A stretch of DNA of 64,000 nucleotides, taken from NCBI RefSeq assembly GCF_020379485.1, contig NC_063449.1, positions 37,135,473 through 37,199,472 of the forward strand, read 5' to 3'. This document shows, in pieces, positions 10,452-21,254 of this stretch (within the stretch, counting starts at the first letter, position 1; each line of letters starts with the position of its first letter). The position numbers were made by a program, and so were the translations under genes. Source of the DNA: Brassica napus. Lineage: Eukaryota; Streptophyta; Magnoliopsida; Brassicales; Brassicaceae. Under the pieces are notes generated by a model that made no database searches, was not told the DNA's origin, and worked only from the letters and a program-made list of their open reading frames with translations.

Positions 10452-10839
10452 TTCAAGAACATAAAAAATATGAACAAAACTTGGGTTCACCTCTATAGTG
10501 AACTCTCAAATTCATCTCTCTTATTAACACCAATCAAATTGCTATGTAGGATTAGGAGAAAAGGGAATATTAAAACTAAAAAAAAAGAAAATAGCTTTAA
10601 ATAAATAAAATACGTTGCCGTCAACCAAAAAAACGTGATCTTTGTTTCATCAATTAGGTTTTGAGAATTCTACTGAAATTTGATTAACGGCAAAGTCTTT
10701 TATTTATTTAAAGCTATTTTCCTTTTTTGTTGTTTTAATATTTCATTTTCTCCTAATTCTACATGACAATTTAATTGGTTAATAAAAGAGGTGAATTTAA
10801 GAATTTACCATAGGAGTGAACCCAAATTTTGTTCTTGAA
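10452..10839. mobile_element. Long-inverted-repeat MITE (fold-back element)
   Basis: Two arms of about 150 bp are inverted copies of each other: the left arm starts TTCAAGAAC (10452-10460) and contains TTGGGTTCACCTC, the right arm ends GTTCTTGAA (10831-10839) and contains the inverse GAGTGAACCCAA. Matching continues inward through GTAGGATTAGGAGAAAA and TAGCTTTAAATAAATAAAA. Only about 70 bp in the middle are unpaired. No TSD is clear. A transcript would form a long hairpin suited to small-RNA production. Confidence 0.7.
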
Positions 10840-10965
10840 ATAGGGACGCCTGTACTCAAAGTTTCAATAGAGATTCTAATTGTAAGTTGTTTTAGAACTT
10901 TTGGTGTTTCTCTCTCTTATTTTCATTTAATTTCATTTTTCTTTATTGATTAGATACTACTCTAA

Positions 10966-11237
10966 TACTCATCCGTTTTAATATAGATGATGTTTTAGAA
11001 AATTTGTTTTGTTTCAATTTACATGAAGTTTTGAGATTTTAAGGAAGTTTTGAGATTTTAAGATTAACTTTAACTTTATTGGAAACTGTTCAACCAATTA
11101 GATTTTACAGTCTTTTTTTTATAATTGGTTAACTGATTTTAAAATTATATCTTTAAAATATTTTTCTAGTGAAATGTAATTTTCTTAATCTTTGTGTACT
11201 ATTACAAAACATCAAGTATTATGAAACGGAGGGAGTA
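10966..11237. mobile_element. Stowaway-like MITE 1 (TA target site)
   Basis: The element 10968-11235 is flanked by TA on both sides. Its left end (CTCATCCGTTTTAATATAG) is the decayed inverse of the right end (ATGAAACGGAGGGAG). The ATGATGTTTTAGA motif inside the left end and the ACATCA motif inside the right end belong to the same family as the copy at 11367. TA target sites and CTCCCTCCGT ends are typical of Tc1/mariner-related Stowaway MITEs. Confidence 0.65.
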
Positions 11238-11340
11238 CTATCGATGGAGAAGCTCTTATCCGTAAACATGTCACCAATTTTAAAATAAAGTAACCCGCTT
11301 CTCTCTCCTAACTGATTAGTGTTCTGCAGTCTATGATGCT

Positions 11341-11853
11341 AGAACACCTTCAACGGGAGTTCTAAATACTTCCTCTGTTTCACAATAGATGATGTTATTC
11401 CTTTTAGTGCACAGAGATTAAAAAATTTATTTTCTCTAAAAAGTAGTTTTAAAAATATAATTTAAAAGTCATCCAACCAATTACAAAAAATGACTACAAC
11501 ATCTAATTGGTTACACAGTTTTCAATAAAGTTAAAAATAACATAAAAATATCAAAACATCATCTATTTTGAAACAACAAAAATCTTCTAAAACATCATCT
11601 ATTATGAAACGGAGGGAATATATGTTATGTATGTATATATATATATATGTATATGTTATATATGTATAAGTAATTGTGAGATCCATAATTTTTGTGGAAC
11701 CTCACTGGCAAAGATTCTTAAAGAAAGGTTTTACGAATTCCTAAAAACCCTTATTTATGGGTTTACATAATAATTATGGACTCACAATTATTTATATATA
11801 TACGTAATACATACATTAAAAACCCAAGAACCTCTAATATTAGAGATGGTCTT
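11341..11853. mobile_element. Inverted-repeat MITE interrupted by a Stowaway-like copy
   Basis: The left end AGAACACCTTCAACGGGAG (11341-11359) resembles the inverse of the right end (around 11828-11853), and inner arms ATAAGTAATTGTGAGATCC (about 11665) and GGACTCACAATTATTTATAT (about 11777-11796) are inverted copies. A second MITE (11369-11618) sits inside the left part, so the outer element is older. Confidence 0.5.
11367..11620. mobile_element. Stowaway-like MITE 2, nested
   Basis: Left end CTTCCTCTGTTTCACAATAG (11369-11388) is the near-inverse of the right end (CTATTATGAAACGGAGGGAA, 11599-11618). TA dinucleotides flank it at 11367-11368 and 11619-11620. ATGATGTT and AACATCAT follow inside the termini. 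It has no coding capacity. Confidence 0.7.
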
Positions 11854-13185
11854 ACAACTGCTTCTCATTTCTCCGTGTGTCTGAGCTTTTGCAGAACTCA
11901 ATTCTGTCTCATGTCCCTCTGTTTTCCAGAAAGAGAAGGATAATTAATTCGTTTTTCAAAATCAAATAAGATATCAGAAATATTACCCTTAATCAAAATA
12001 GTATTAATCTAATATTTTAAACCACATGAACTTAACATTCTGTGTCGAATCCGTAGACTCTAACCGCAAGTATTTATAAATCTAGCATTTGAACAGAGCT
12101 TCTACAATCAAGTCCATCCGACTTCTCTAATTAAAACTGTAAAATCTCTCATCCTATATTTGGAGTTTCTATCTAACAATGGTCGATGATCTATGACGAT
12201 GTGAAATAGCTAATCAGATGTCACATAGATAGCAAGAGCTCAAGTTTTTTTAATTCATCTGATCTTCAACATGCAATTCAAATCGTTCATTAATTTAACA
12301 ACAAAAAACATATTTCTTAGATTTGTGATTGTATCTAACAATTCGTTTTTGATCTACGAGTAAAATATTACACAGATAGTTAATCAATACAGATGAAACA
12401 AACATGCAACCCACAGTTGTTTAAAATCAGAAATCAAATAATCTAAACCAATTAAACTCCTACCCTTTAGATAATAATATTTGTATTTGACTTACGCCAT
12501 GGAAACATTTTCTCTGTTTCTAATTGCCTTATGAAACGTCGGTGGAGAATACAGAGGAGCTAGAGACAGAGGAGAGAGACAAAGAGGTGAAACCTAGGAA
12601 AAATTAGAAAGCTTGAAAATAATATTTTTTGGGTCAACATATAGTTAGGTTTTCAAGAAACAAAACATGTGTGATTTTTTTCCCGCACTAAATCGTAACA
12701 GAAAATTAATGGACTTTTCAACATGTTATATTTTTATGACCAAATTATAATTGGGGCCCTGTATAATTTCAACTGATTCTTATAAGTTATATCATTTAAA
12801 GTAAACGTGACCCGTATGGTTGATAAAGCTATATTAACATTTTACAATTTTTTTAATCCAGCACATGTTAGAAAATAGGGATAATTTGAGAAATACCATA
12901 TTTGGGATTTGAAATTTGAAAAATACACTTCATTTTTTCTTTTTTGAAAATTAGACTTTACTGCATGTAATAAAACACTTTTGTCTTTTTTAATAATTAA
13001 TTAATTCAGAAAGTATATAACTAACTTTAAAAATATTATTATTATCTGTTTTGTGGTAAATAAACGTATTGAGATAAAAAAAAAATATGTTCATGTTGTT
13101 GATTCTTAATATCTTTAATAAAATGATGAATGGATTGAATCATAAACATTCGTAAGAACCGTGAAAAAGTATGTTATAAATTGGC
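11854..13185. other. Intergenic AT-rich stretch, no recognised gene
   Basis: No ORF with a recognisable domain was found. A weak possible MULE-type terminus (AATTTGAGAAATACCA, about 12890) has a loosely similar inverted partner near 14130, which would enclose the CGACCTGCGAC element; the match is too degenerate to call. Confidence 0.4.
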
Positions 13186-13587
13186 CATATTCGTTTACGT
13201 GTCGCGCGACCTGCGACCTGCGACTTGCGACTAAGATTACATTCGTTTACGTGTCGTGCGACTTGCGACCTGCGACTAAACCTGCGACATGCGACTAAAA
13301 CTATGTTCGTTTACGTGTCGCGTGACCTGCGATCTACGACCAGTCGCGCGATCAAAATTTTCTTAATTTTTAGTCGCTGTTTTTTCCGGCGACTTGAATG
13401 GGAAACCGCGATTGGTCGTGAGATCAGTCGCGCGACATCAAAACGAACAACAACCTGCGACTTGCGACATGCGACCAATCGCAGGTCGCATGTTACGCGA
13501 CAGCAAAACGAACAACAACTTTCGACCGGCGATCAGTCGCAGGTCGCATGTCGCAGGTCATAGTTCGCGCGATAGGTAAACGAATAG
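13186..13587. mobile_element. Palindromic TIR element built of CGACCTGCGAC repeats
   Basis: The ends ATTCGTTTACGTGTCGCGCG (left) and, inverted from the right, ATTCGTTTACCTATCGCGCG are clear terminal inverted repeats. The left half carries three direct ~55-bp units, each starting TTCGTTTACGTGTCG followed by CGACCTGCGAC variants. The right half carries the inverse motif (AAAACGAACAACAAC... GCAGGTCGCATG) at least twice. The result is a ~400-bp, locally GC-rich, quasi-palindromic element in AT-rich DNA. The 112-codon ORF across it is repeat-derived. TSD and superfamily are unresolved (hAT-like is possible). Confidence 0.6.
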
Positions 13588-14605
13588 GGTCATTATCTGC
13601 AACTTCAAGAGTTCTTCCGTGCTCTAGATTATCATTTCTTCCTTAGAATTATTGTATGTTAGTCTAAAATACTGTAAGGAATAAATTGTAGTAAAAATAG
13701 AAAAGATACACCAATGCACCATTTACTTCTTATTTTATCTGGGTTTGTTTCATGTGTCTAATCGTACATCAAAACAAAAAAGTCTTTCAATCGGAACAAG
13801 TGATTATTTAGTTATTGCTAAACACCTTTGTGTTATTGACTAGTTGGTTTTTGTTTTTCTTTAAATCTTAAGAAAATACGGGGAATTTTCTCGAAAAAAC
13901 TGAAGGGCGTTTTGCTCGGCAACCAACGAACGAGTTTACAATATGATTTTTCAAATGCATATGATTCTGCATTTATTTGTGTTTTTATTTTAAAAATAAT
14001 TTAGATACTAAAATAATTATAAAGATTTTAATTGGATAGTTTGGTAATTTGACGCATGACTAAGTGTAGTTTTCCAAAATATTATATAATGGTATAGTTT
14101 TCAAAATAAAATCTTATATGAAGGTATTTGTCCAAATTTCAATATAATTTTAGTATACCATGTTATAGCAACTTCTCCCTCACAAATTTAAGATATATTT
14201 TACAGAACCAAAAAACTATCCATTAGTGTACATACTTATTTTAACAAATTAATAAAATAAAATAAATTTCAACATAATTGATTTACTATGTTGAGTTAAT
14301 AATTTAGAATATAAATATACATGTAAGTACCGAATTAAATAAATATATAAATTACAAGAAAATTAATTTTCAAAACTGTTATTCTATTATTATAATTCCA
14401 ACCTAATATTACAATAAGAAATAACTAATGTAATTTTTAGTTTTAATTTTTAATCAGCATAGAACATACTATTAACACGTCACACTTATACAAATAAAAA
14501 CAAATAGATCAACAATAATAAATATCCAACAATGCAAATCGAAAAGAAACGTCCATATTGGGTGTGGAGGTCAAAATCTAGTTTCTTTTTATAATCAGGG
14601 CATTT
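13588..14605. other. Intergenic AT-rich stretch, no recognised gene
   Basis: No ORFs with recognisable domains, RNA genes or transposon termini that I can support. Confidence 0.4.
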
Positions 14606-15586
14606 AGGCACAAAGACTTGACTTTTTTTTTTTTTTTTTTGACAGCAAGAACATTTACAGACTCATATAGACTCCGTAAACCATAGTGGCAACTCTGCAT
14701 CCATGTGTATGACGAACGACGGTTGTATCCGAGCACTGCGTGCCAAACGATCCGCCATTTTATTGTCCGTCCTCGAAACATGAACAATTTCTGAGTTGAT
14801 GAAGCTTCTTCTCAAAAGCTTGATATCCTCCAGGTAACTTCCAAATGCTGGCCATTCCTCTGGTTCTGAAACCATCTTCACCAGTTGAGAACAATCCGTT
14901 GCAAATGTGACCTGATATTGTCTTAAGTTTTTCATACATTCCATTGCCCAAGTCAATGCCTCTATCTCCGCATGAAGAGGTGATAAACTTGCCCTTACAT
15001 TCCTTGCCCCTAACAAACCCTCAAACCCTGGAAGGGTACTGAGCCAACCTTGTCCTGAAAAAACATCTTTATCTTTCCAAGACCCATCCGTGAAACACCA
15101 TCTTCCTGTGGTCACTAAGGGCAATCTAAGCTGTACTTCAGGTACGACCCTTGGATTATTGATATTTTGTGCCTCAGCCCAAAGTCTTGACTCCAATTCT
15201 GCTAAGTTTAGCGTCTCTCTCGGTTCAATATCAATATTACTGAAAACTTTATTATTCCGGCCCTTCCAAATATACCATAGTATCCATGCAAACTGATGAT
15301 CCTCCATTTTTGGGTTAACTCTCCAAAATAAATGATCCATATTAGTAAAAAGAGAACCAGTTGGAAAAAAATTTGGATTTGATGGAATCTTAGATAGTGC
15401 CCACACTTGCCGTGCCGGAGGACACTCAAAGAAGACATGATTTATTGATTCCTCTGCGTCTCCACACCGTGCACAAACTGTATCTCCTTGTATTCCTCTA
15501 GATTTTAGATTCTTTGTCACTGCTATACAACCTGTCACCAACTGCCATAGAAAATGCCGTAGTTTTGGAGGCACAAAGACTTGACT
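14606..15586 (-). mobile_element. 5'-truncated L1-type LINE with 18-bp TSD
   Basis: The direct repeat AGGCACAAAGACTTGACT is present at 14606-14623 and 15569-15586. Between them lies a minus-strand LINE 3' end whose poly-A tail appears as poly-T (14624-14640). A long, variable TSD plus poly-A is the hallmark of target-primed reverse transcription. The insertion keeps only the C-terminal part of ORF2: the zinc-binding reverse-transcriptase-associated domain and RNase H. The host sequence AGTCCTGAAAAACA continues after the right repeat. Confidence 0.9.
14663..15568 (-). pseudogene. LINE ORF2 C-terminus: zf-RVT plus RNase H, open but truncated
   Basis: An open frame of about 300 codons remains. 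Its nominal Met at 15601 lies in host DNA beyond the TSD, so the real LINE homology starts at about residue 10 ('VPPKLRHFLWQ'). First comes the zf-RVT domain with CARCGDAEESINHVFFECP (paired Cys, His, Cys), then 'WILWYIWKGRN', then an RVT_3-type RNase H domain: 'CFTDGSW' (Asp), 'LHAEIEALTWAM' (Glu), 'FATDCSQLV' (Asp) and 'VSRTDNKMADRLAR' (Asp). The endonuclease and reverse transcriptase are absent, so it cannot move by itself. Lack of stops suggests a fairly recent insertion. Confidence 0.85.
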
Positions 15587-15652
15587 AGTCCTGAAAAACA
15601 AGAGAAACTATATAAAATATCCTATGCTCACATAAAAGCGCTGTCTATCTAA

Positions 15653-16468
15653 GGCCAACTCCAATCGGACACTAAAACACCAAATTTGGTATAATCTTAG
15701 TTTCAATGGAACACTAAATTTTTTACTATTTCACTAAATTTGGTGTAATACTATTCATCGTACCAAATATTTAATTTACATATTTTTATTGTGTTTCATG
15801 TAATAATATAGTTCAATTATTATTATTAATTAGTTCAAATTTGTAACTAAACATAAATATACTGTATAATTTGTTTTTTAATTATTTTTAAATAACTAAT
15901 TATTTTTATTTTATTTTTAAGTAAGAAATCACTAAATGATCCTTTATACAGTGAAAAAAATATCATAGAACTTTTATATTTTATTTTTTAATAATATAAA
16001 TTTTAATTAGTATTTTTATAAAATATAAAAATTAATGATATAAGTTGCATATGATTAAAATGCATATTAAATTTGAAATAAACACTCAAGAAATAAAATA
16101 AAAATATTGTTTTGTTATATGCTTTTCATAATTAATAATTAGTAATTTTAATATGATATTTTATATAATACAAATACATAAAAAAGTATAATATTCTTAA
16201 ACCAAAAATACAAATGTAAGTAAATTTATAAACATAAAATTACAAAAAAAATAACAAACGTGATAAAATGTGGTAAAATAATGATATATCAATTACAAAT
16301 AATAAAATATAAAAATTATTAAAACTGAAGACATTAAATAATATATAATATTATTTTTGGTGTAATATTTGATGTCATCGTTGGAGATAACAAAAAAATT
16401 ATGACACCTAAACATCAAATTTGATATAATTTAAACACCAAATTTGATGTTATGGTTGGAAATGGTCC
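15653..16468. mobile_element. MITE-like element with GGCCAACTCCAATC ends
   Basis: The left end GGCCAACTCCAATC is related to the inverse of the right end, GGACCATTTCCAACC. CACCAAATTTGGTAT and ACACCAAATTTGATG motifs lie inside both ends. The 816-bp interior is very AT-rich and non-coding. No perfect TSD was seen. It resembles common plant MITEs of hAT or Harbinger type. Confidence 0.45.
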
Positions 16469-17294
16469 AAGTAGCAGCCTAGAAGGTTTAAAACTTAGGG
16501 TATTTAGCATTTTTCCAAGTTTGTCGTGCCATAGATCCAGTCACGAAATTGCATCTTGTAGTACGATGCATTCTTGAGTTTTTCTCATTTCCATGATGGT
16601 TTCTGTAATTTCCAGAATAAAGCTGTTATTTTTTTCTTAAAAATAAGATCTACATATGTGATCTACAAGTTTCCAACAGTTTTAGCGGAAAAATAAATTA
16701 TCCAACAGAAAAGTAGAGTTGGAGATCGTTGACTAATACTACCAGAAACTATTGATGATAAAAAAAAAAGTTTGAAAAAAAACTATTGATGATAAAATGG
16801 CAAAACTCTAACTCTACAGCATCCAGCAAAGAAAACCTCGTCACAAGAGAAAAAATAAACATCGGTGAAGGTTGGTTAGATTTTAGTTTTATTTTATTAA
16901 ATTACTAATCCTTGCAAATCATATTGTAGCTTTTTTTTTGTCAACAATCTTAGCTTTACTTTTCAAAATACACGTTTACCAATCAAAGTGTAATTTTATT
17001 TTTCCAAGATACATGAAAAAGATTAAAAAAATTCTATTTGTTTTAGACAAAAGTCTTAATCCTTATTATTTGGATTGGAAAAAAAACTCATAATTAAAAA
17101 TAGAAATGATTAAATTATAAAAAATATGGAAATAAAAGAAAGGCACATCTTCTTTTTCATCAATATATGAGGTACGTAATTATTAAGCCACTTGAATAAT
17201 AATAAAAAAATCATCTAATATATGCATAAATTAGATGCATGTTAATGAATAAAAATCAGTTGTATATATGTAGTCAAATATTTAGTATATTCAA
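16469..17294. other. Intergenic stretch, no recognised gene
   Basis: AT-rich, with poly-A/poly-T runs. No convincing coding sequence or termini. Confidence 0.4.
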
Positions 17295-17945
17295 ATCAAC
17301 GATAAAGATCCTTGATCATAAACTAATAATTTTAGAAGGTTTTTTTTTTTGGTAATCTAATTTTAGAAGATTTTTTTTATTTCGGATAACTCTTATAAAT
17401 TATTATTTTTAATAACATAAAAAAGTTTTACAGATACAACACATTTTATCCAATCATGTTTCATTTTAGAAAAATACGGATAATAGTTTTTAGCCACAAT
17501 AACTATAATTAGACAAAAATTTTCTCTAAAAAATCTATTTTAGTGCTGGATCAGACTTGCGCCCATTGTCCAAGATTCCCCACTGCTGCCTTTCCCCAAC
17601 GATGCCTCTCCCCAACGATAAAGATCCTTGATCATATAAATTAAAATCAACGATAAAGATCTTTGATCATAAACTAATAATTTTAGAAGGTTTTTTCTTT
17701 CTTTTTTTTGGTAATCTAATTTTAGAAGGTTTTTTTTATTTCGGATAACTCCTATAATTTAATAACATAAAAAAGTTTTACAGATACAACACATTGTATC
17801 CAATCATGTTTAATTTTAGAAAAGTACAGCTAATAGTTTTTAGCCACAGTAACTATAATTAGACAAAAAAATTCTATAAAAGATCTATTTAAGTGCTGGA
17901 TAGGCTTGCGCCCATTGTCCAAGATTCCCCACTGCTTCCCCACTG
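17295..17945. repeat. Tandem duplication, ~351-bp period
   Basis: ATCAACGATAAAGATC at 17295 recurs at 17646, and the following ~290 bp match closely through 'ttgcgcccattgtccaagat' (about 17565 and 17906). Differences are mostly poly-T length and short indels. The duplicated segment carries no recognisable gene. Confidence 0.75.
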
Positions 17946-18063
17946 CTGCCTCTCTCCCCCACCCACCCACCTGGGAGTCAAATATACATTGTCCAAGATT
18001 TCCCACTGCTTCCCCACTGCTGCCTCTCTCCCCCACCCACCCACCTGGGAGTCAAATATACAG
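17917..18063. repeat. Tandem duplication, ~74-78-bp period, C-rich
   Basis: Two copies of a unit beginning ATTGTCCAAGATT, continuing through CCCCCACCCACCCACC and ending GGGAGTCAAATATACA lie head to tail. Short ORFs read across both strands here are by-products of the repeat. Confidence 0.8.
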
Positions 18064-18435
18064 CTACATACACTAACAACACAATTCTTTTTTCGCTAAA
18101 GAATTTTTTTTTTTGTAGAAATAGTAATTAACAGAGCCGGCCCTACATTTATAAATCACGGCGAAACCAAAACAAATTTTGCCCCTAAATTTTTCAAAGT
18201 AACAGCCCAACCAATTAGCTCCGTCTTTTCGATCGCGTTGAAAATAATTTAATTTCACAATCTTCGTAATATCTTTGCTTTCATATGATATGCAAGTGCA
18301 TAACATCAACCGGTGGAAATTTCTAGCTTCATTTTAGCGGTTGGGCTTGGGCTGGGCTTTGAGATTTCCCAATATCCTTTTTCTTAAAATACGAGAGGAT
18401 CAAAAGCTAAAACAAAAGTCTGGTTTTACATAATG

Positions 18436-18745
18436 TTTTTCCCAAATTGAAATTCATTCACTAGTATATACTAGAATTCAAACATAAGCCGGCGGCAAAA
18501 CGAAATAGCCCCAAAACCAAAAACCTATAGAAAACGGCAATTAGAACCCACAACAAAGCGACTTACAAACACAACATTGACACAGCTAAGACACCGGTAA
18601 CCGCAATAAAAACAAAGAAAACTACAACCAAGCATAAGACCCTCCACCGCAACAGGCCTAATTAGCAATAAGCAGTAACCTGGACAGATCGATGCTGTCC
18701 TCAACAGCCACCCGAGACCGTCCCCCAAGACACCATGTCTTCTTA
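18436..18745 (-). mobile_element. Possible LINE 3' UTR remnant
   Basis: Read on the minus strand, the segment is richer in G and T than its surroundings and ends in a '...gaatgaatttcaatttggg aaaaa' phrase like plant LINE 3' tails. It contains no long ORF with a domain; the 67-codon ORF here is not recognisable. No TSD was found. Confidence 0.25.
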
Positions 18746-18914
18746 ACTTAAAAAATTATAGTAGGAATTATGAAGATACAAAATAAAATTCAGTCATGTC
18801 AAAAAACAGTCAAAACAGAAGTCATTGCTAGACAGTAATGTGGCTGTCACTTATGTGAAATTTATCAACGACAAATTAAATGACAGTTAGGGTACGACAG
18901 TACACCAAACATCA

Positions 18915-19162
18915 TACTCCCTCCGTTCCTAAAAGATGTATGTTCTGGAAAAAAAATTGTTTCAAAAAGATATATTTTTTACTTTTTCAATGTATGATTT
19001 TATGAAAATTGTAAGTTTCAAAAAAATTAATGGTGTTTATTGAATTTCTATTGGCTAAAAATTATGAAAAATCGTTATTCACAAAAAATAATGTATATTT
19101 AATGAGTTTTCTTGATATATGTGAAAAGTTAGAATATGTATCTTTTAAAAACAGAGGGAGTA
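18915..19162. mobile_element. Stowaway-like MITE 3 (TA target site)
   Basis: Element 18917-19160: left end CTCCCTCCGTTCCTAAAAGA, right end inverted CTCCCTCTGTTTTTAAAAGA (4 mismatches in 20), flanked by TA on both sides. Inner motifs TGTATGTTCT and GAATATGTATC are also inverted. Length 244 bp, non-coding. Confidence 0.8.
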
Positions 19163-19636
19163 ATTAATAAGGTCTTACGTACTTCACATAGTGATGCAAT
19201 CTTACACAAATACGACGTTAATTACGTAATCTCCTCGTCATGACTGATCGCATGACTAATCACAATCGTCTGTCGATCATGCATCAGCAGCGTCCATGAG
19301 AAACCACACAAGTCTCTCAAAAAATAAAAAAAATATCAGTATTTTAGTTTTATAATTATATTTTGTTAAATCAATAAACACTAGATGTCTTTCTCACAAT
19401 TCAAAGAAAGTTTATATGCCAAAATACCATCCCTCACCTCTATTTTTATTTTCTTGTTTTCAAAATATGCACTAAGCTACTTATAAGAGATCGCTATTTC
19501 TTGTTAAGTACTATATTTTTTGTGAAGCAATTTATACAAATCATTTTTTTTAATATTGTGATGTTTCTTTGGTTCTTTGTATATGGGTTTTGACTGGTTT
19601 TGGAGTTGGGCAAGTCATGCCTTCCTGCATTGATAA
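19163..19636. other. Intergenic stretch, no recognised gene
   Basis: AT-rich, without recognisable coding sequence. Confidence 0.4.
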
Positions 19637-20968
19637 ACCGTTGATATTCCGTGTTTTTAACGGTTTTAAACTCGTTTTGGAGCAATTAAATGGTCGGTTT
19701 TAATTAATGTTTTGGTCTATTTGATGCGTTTTGGTGTTCTTAAGTGTAATATGCAGGTTACTAGATAGCTTGAAAGAAAAGAACGCATTCGGGATTTATT
19801 CAGAAGCAAGATAGACCGAACAATGGACCGAATGAAGTATTGATCGCACAGGACGTGGGATCGACCGATCCGGTCAATGTGGATCGACCGATCTTATGCT
19901 TTCATGCACTAGATCGACCGATCTGGTATATATGGATCGACCGATCTAAGGATCTACGGGCTCCACACGCACAAACGAGCTTTTCACTCCTTTTTACCCA
20001 CTCCCCTCAATAATTTGGAAAAGGACTCGACCTTTGGGACTCAGAAAAAGACCAGGGGCGAACAAGAAGGAGATTTACAAGTTCTTGAGAGAGATTTGAG
20101 AGTTTTGTACTTGTTTTGTGTGATTTGTGAAGATTTGTAAAGGAGTTCATCTCAAAACCATTTGGAGAAGATCTTCTGAACCTTTACTCTGTTTTAATAC
20201 AATCTTATCATGTTTTCTTCATCAAAATCGTTTTGTTCTTGCTTAGTTATGTGTGAGTAGTCATCTAGTTGGGTTTAGGGGTTCTCATAGGGGATTTCTT
20301 GATGTTTTGATCCATAAAACGTGTGTAGACTAAGGGATTACGTTTTGGTTCTTCATCTAATGGATTTCTTACTGCTTGAACTGAATTGATCACTTAGTTC
20401 ATGATTTCAGATTGTTTGATGCACCGAAAGTGATTGTTTGAACTTCCGAAAATACTTTAGATGAGCAAAGTGTCCTTAACCCTCGGAAGTTGATGTTATT
20501 GCGCTTTGTGAACATATTGAACCTGTTCTTAATGCTTGTTTAGAAATTGAAACTCAGCGGAAGTTAGTGTAGAGATTTCTATAGCATAGAGAATTAGCGC
20601 TACGGAGGTAGGTTAATTCTAATATCGTGTTTGAGTTCTAGACGGTTCTTAATATATCCCTGTGTCTTCCATTAATTGTATCTTGATTAAAAAGAAATCT
20701 CTGAGAATTCCCAATGCCCAACGTTTGTTTTAAAATAGTTTTCAAATCATTTAAATCATCTTTTTACATGCTTGTTTATGTTTTGTGACACCTAAGAAAA
20801 TTAAATAAAAACCATCAAAAATATATCTTCGTTCGCTGTAGCTATTAACTTGTCTGCAACTCTACGTGTGATCATCGGTCCCTGTGGATTCGATCCCGCA
20901 TTACTACTGCGTACTTTACTGTGCACTTGCAGTTAGATAATCAGGTTAAAACTCGAGACATCAACCGT
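19637..20968. mobile_element. Athila-like Gypsy solo LTR with 5-bp TSD
   Basis: A 1322-bp segment (19642-20963) starts TGATATTCC and ends GAGACATCA, flanked on both sides by ACCGT (19637-19641, 20964-20968). TG...CA ends with a 5-bp TSD define an LTR. The tail has the same CCTGTGGATTCGATCC phrase as the Athila-like LTR at the window start, which supports a Gypsy/Athila relation and plus orientation. With no internal region or second LTR, it is a solo LTR left by recombination. Four copies of GATCGACCGATC (19859, 19882, 19912, 19935) stand in its upstream half. Confidence 0.85.
19859..19946. repeat. Four GATCGACCGATC repeats inside the solo LTR
   Basis: Exact 12-bp copies begin at 19859, 19882, 19912 and 19935, spaced 23-30 bp. 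They occupy a position comparable to the TAGCGACC array in the LTR at 227-1730. They could be binding sites or a decayed tandem repeat. Confidence 0.6.
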
Positions 20969-21254
20969 GTGGACCGAAACCTAAATGATCAAGTGGCCAG
21001 TCAGTTAAATACTGAAATAAAACCAGTACTAATGTAACTAATTAACCCCTTTGATCCTAGAGTTGAGAAACTCCTGTGCGGTTAGTTTTCTTGTGTTTTG
21101 GTCCTTTAAGGTCTAACTCCTCAATGCTGGTTGTTTACGAGAAATGGATATATGTAAAATCTTTTGCACGAAAAAAAGATTGCACTAGAGACACGTAAAT
21201 ACACAAGGCAAAAGAGTCAAAGGCGCATCAACGTACAAAGCTCAGAATCCAAAC

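Noticed and set aside
13225..13579. Overlapping ORFs of 112 and 61 codons
   Set aside because: Produced by the CGACCTGCGAC repeat units; the protein text simply repeats the DNA period.
12885..14140. Possible MULE enclosing the CGACCTGCGAC element
   Set aside because: The proposed termini match too weakly and no 9-bp TSD was seen.
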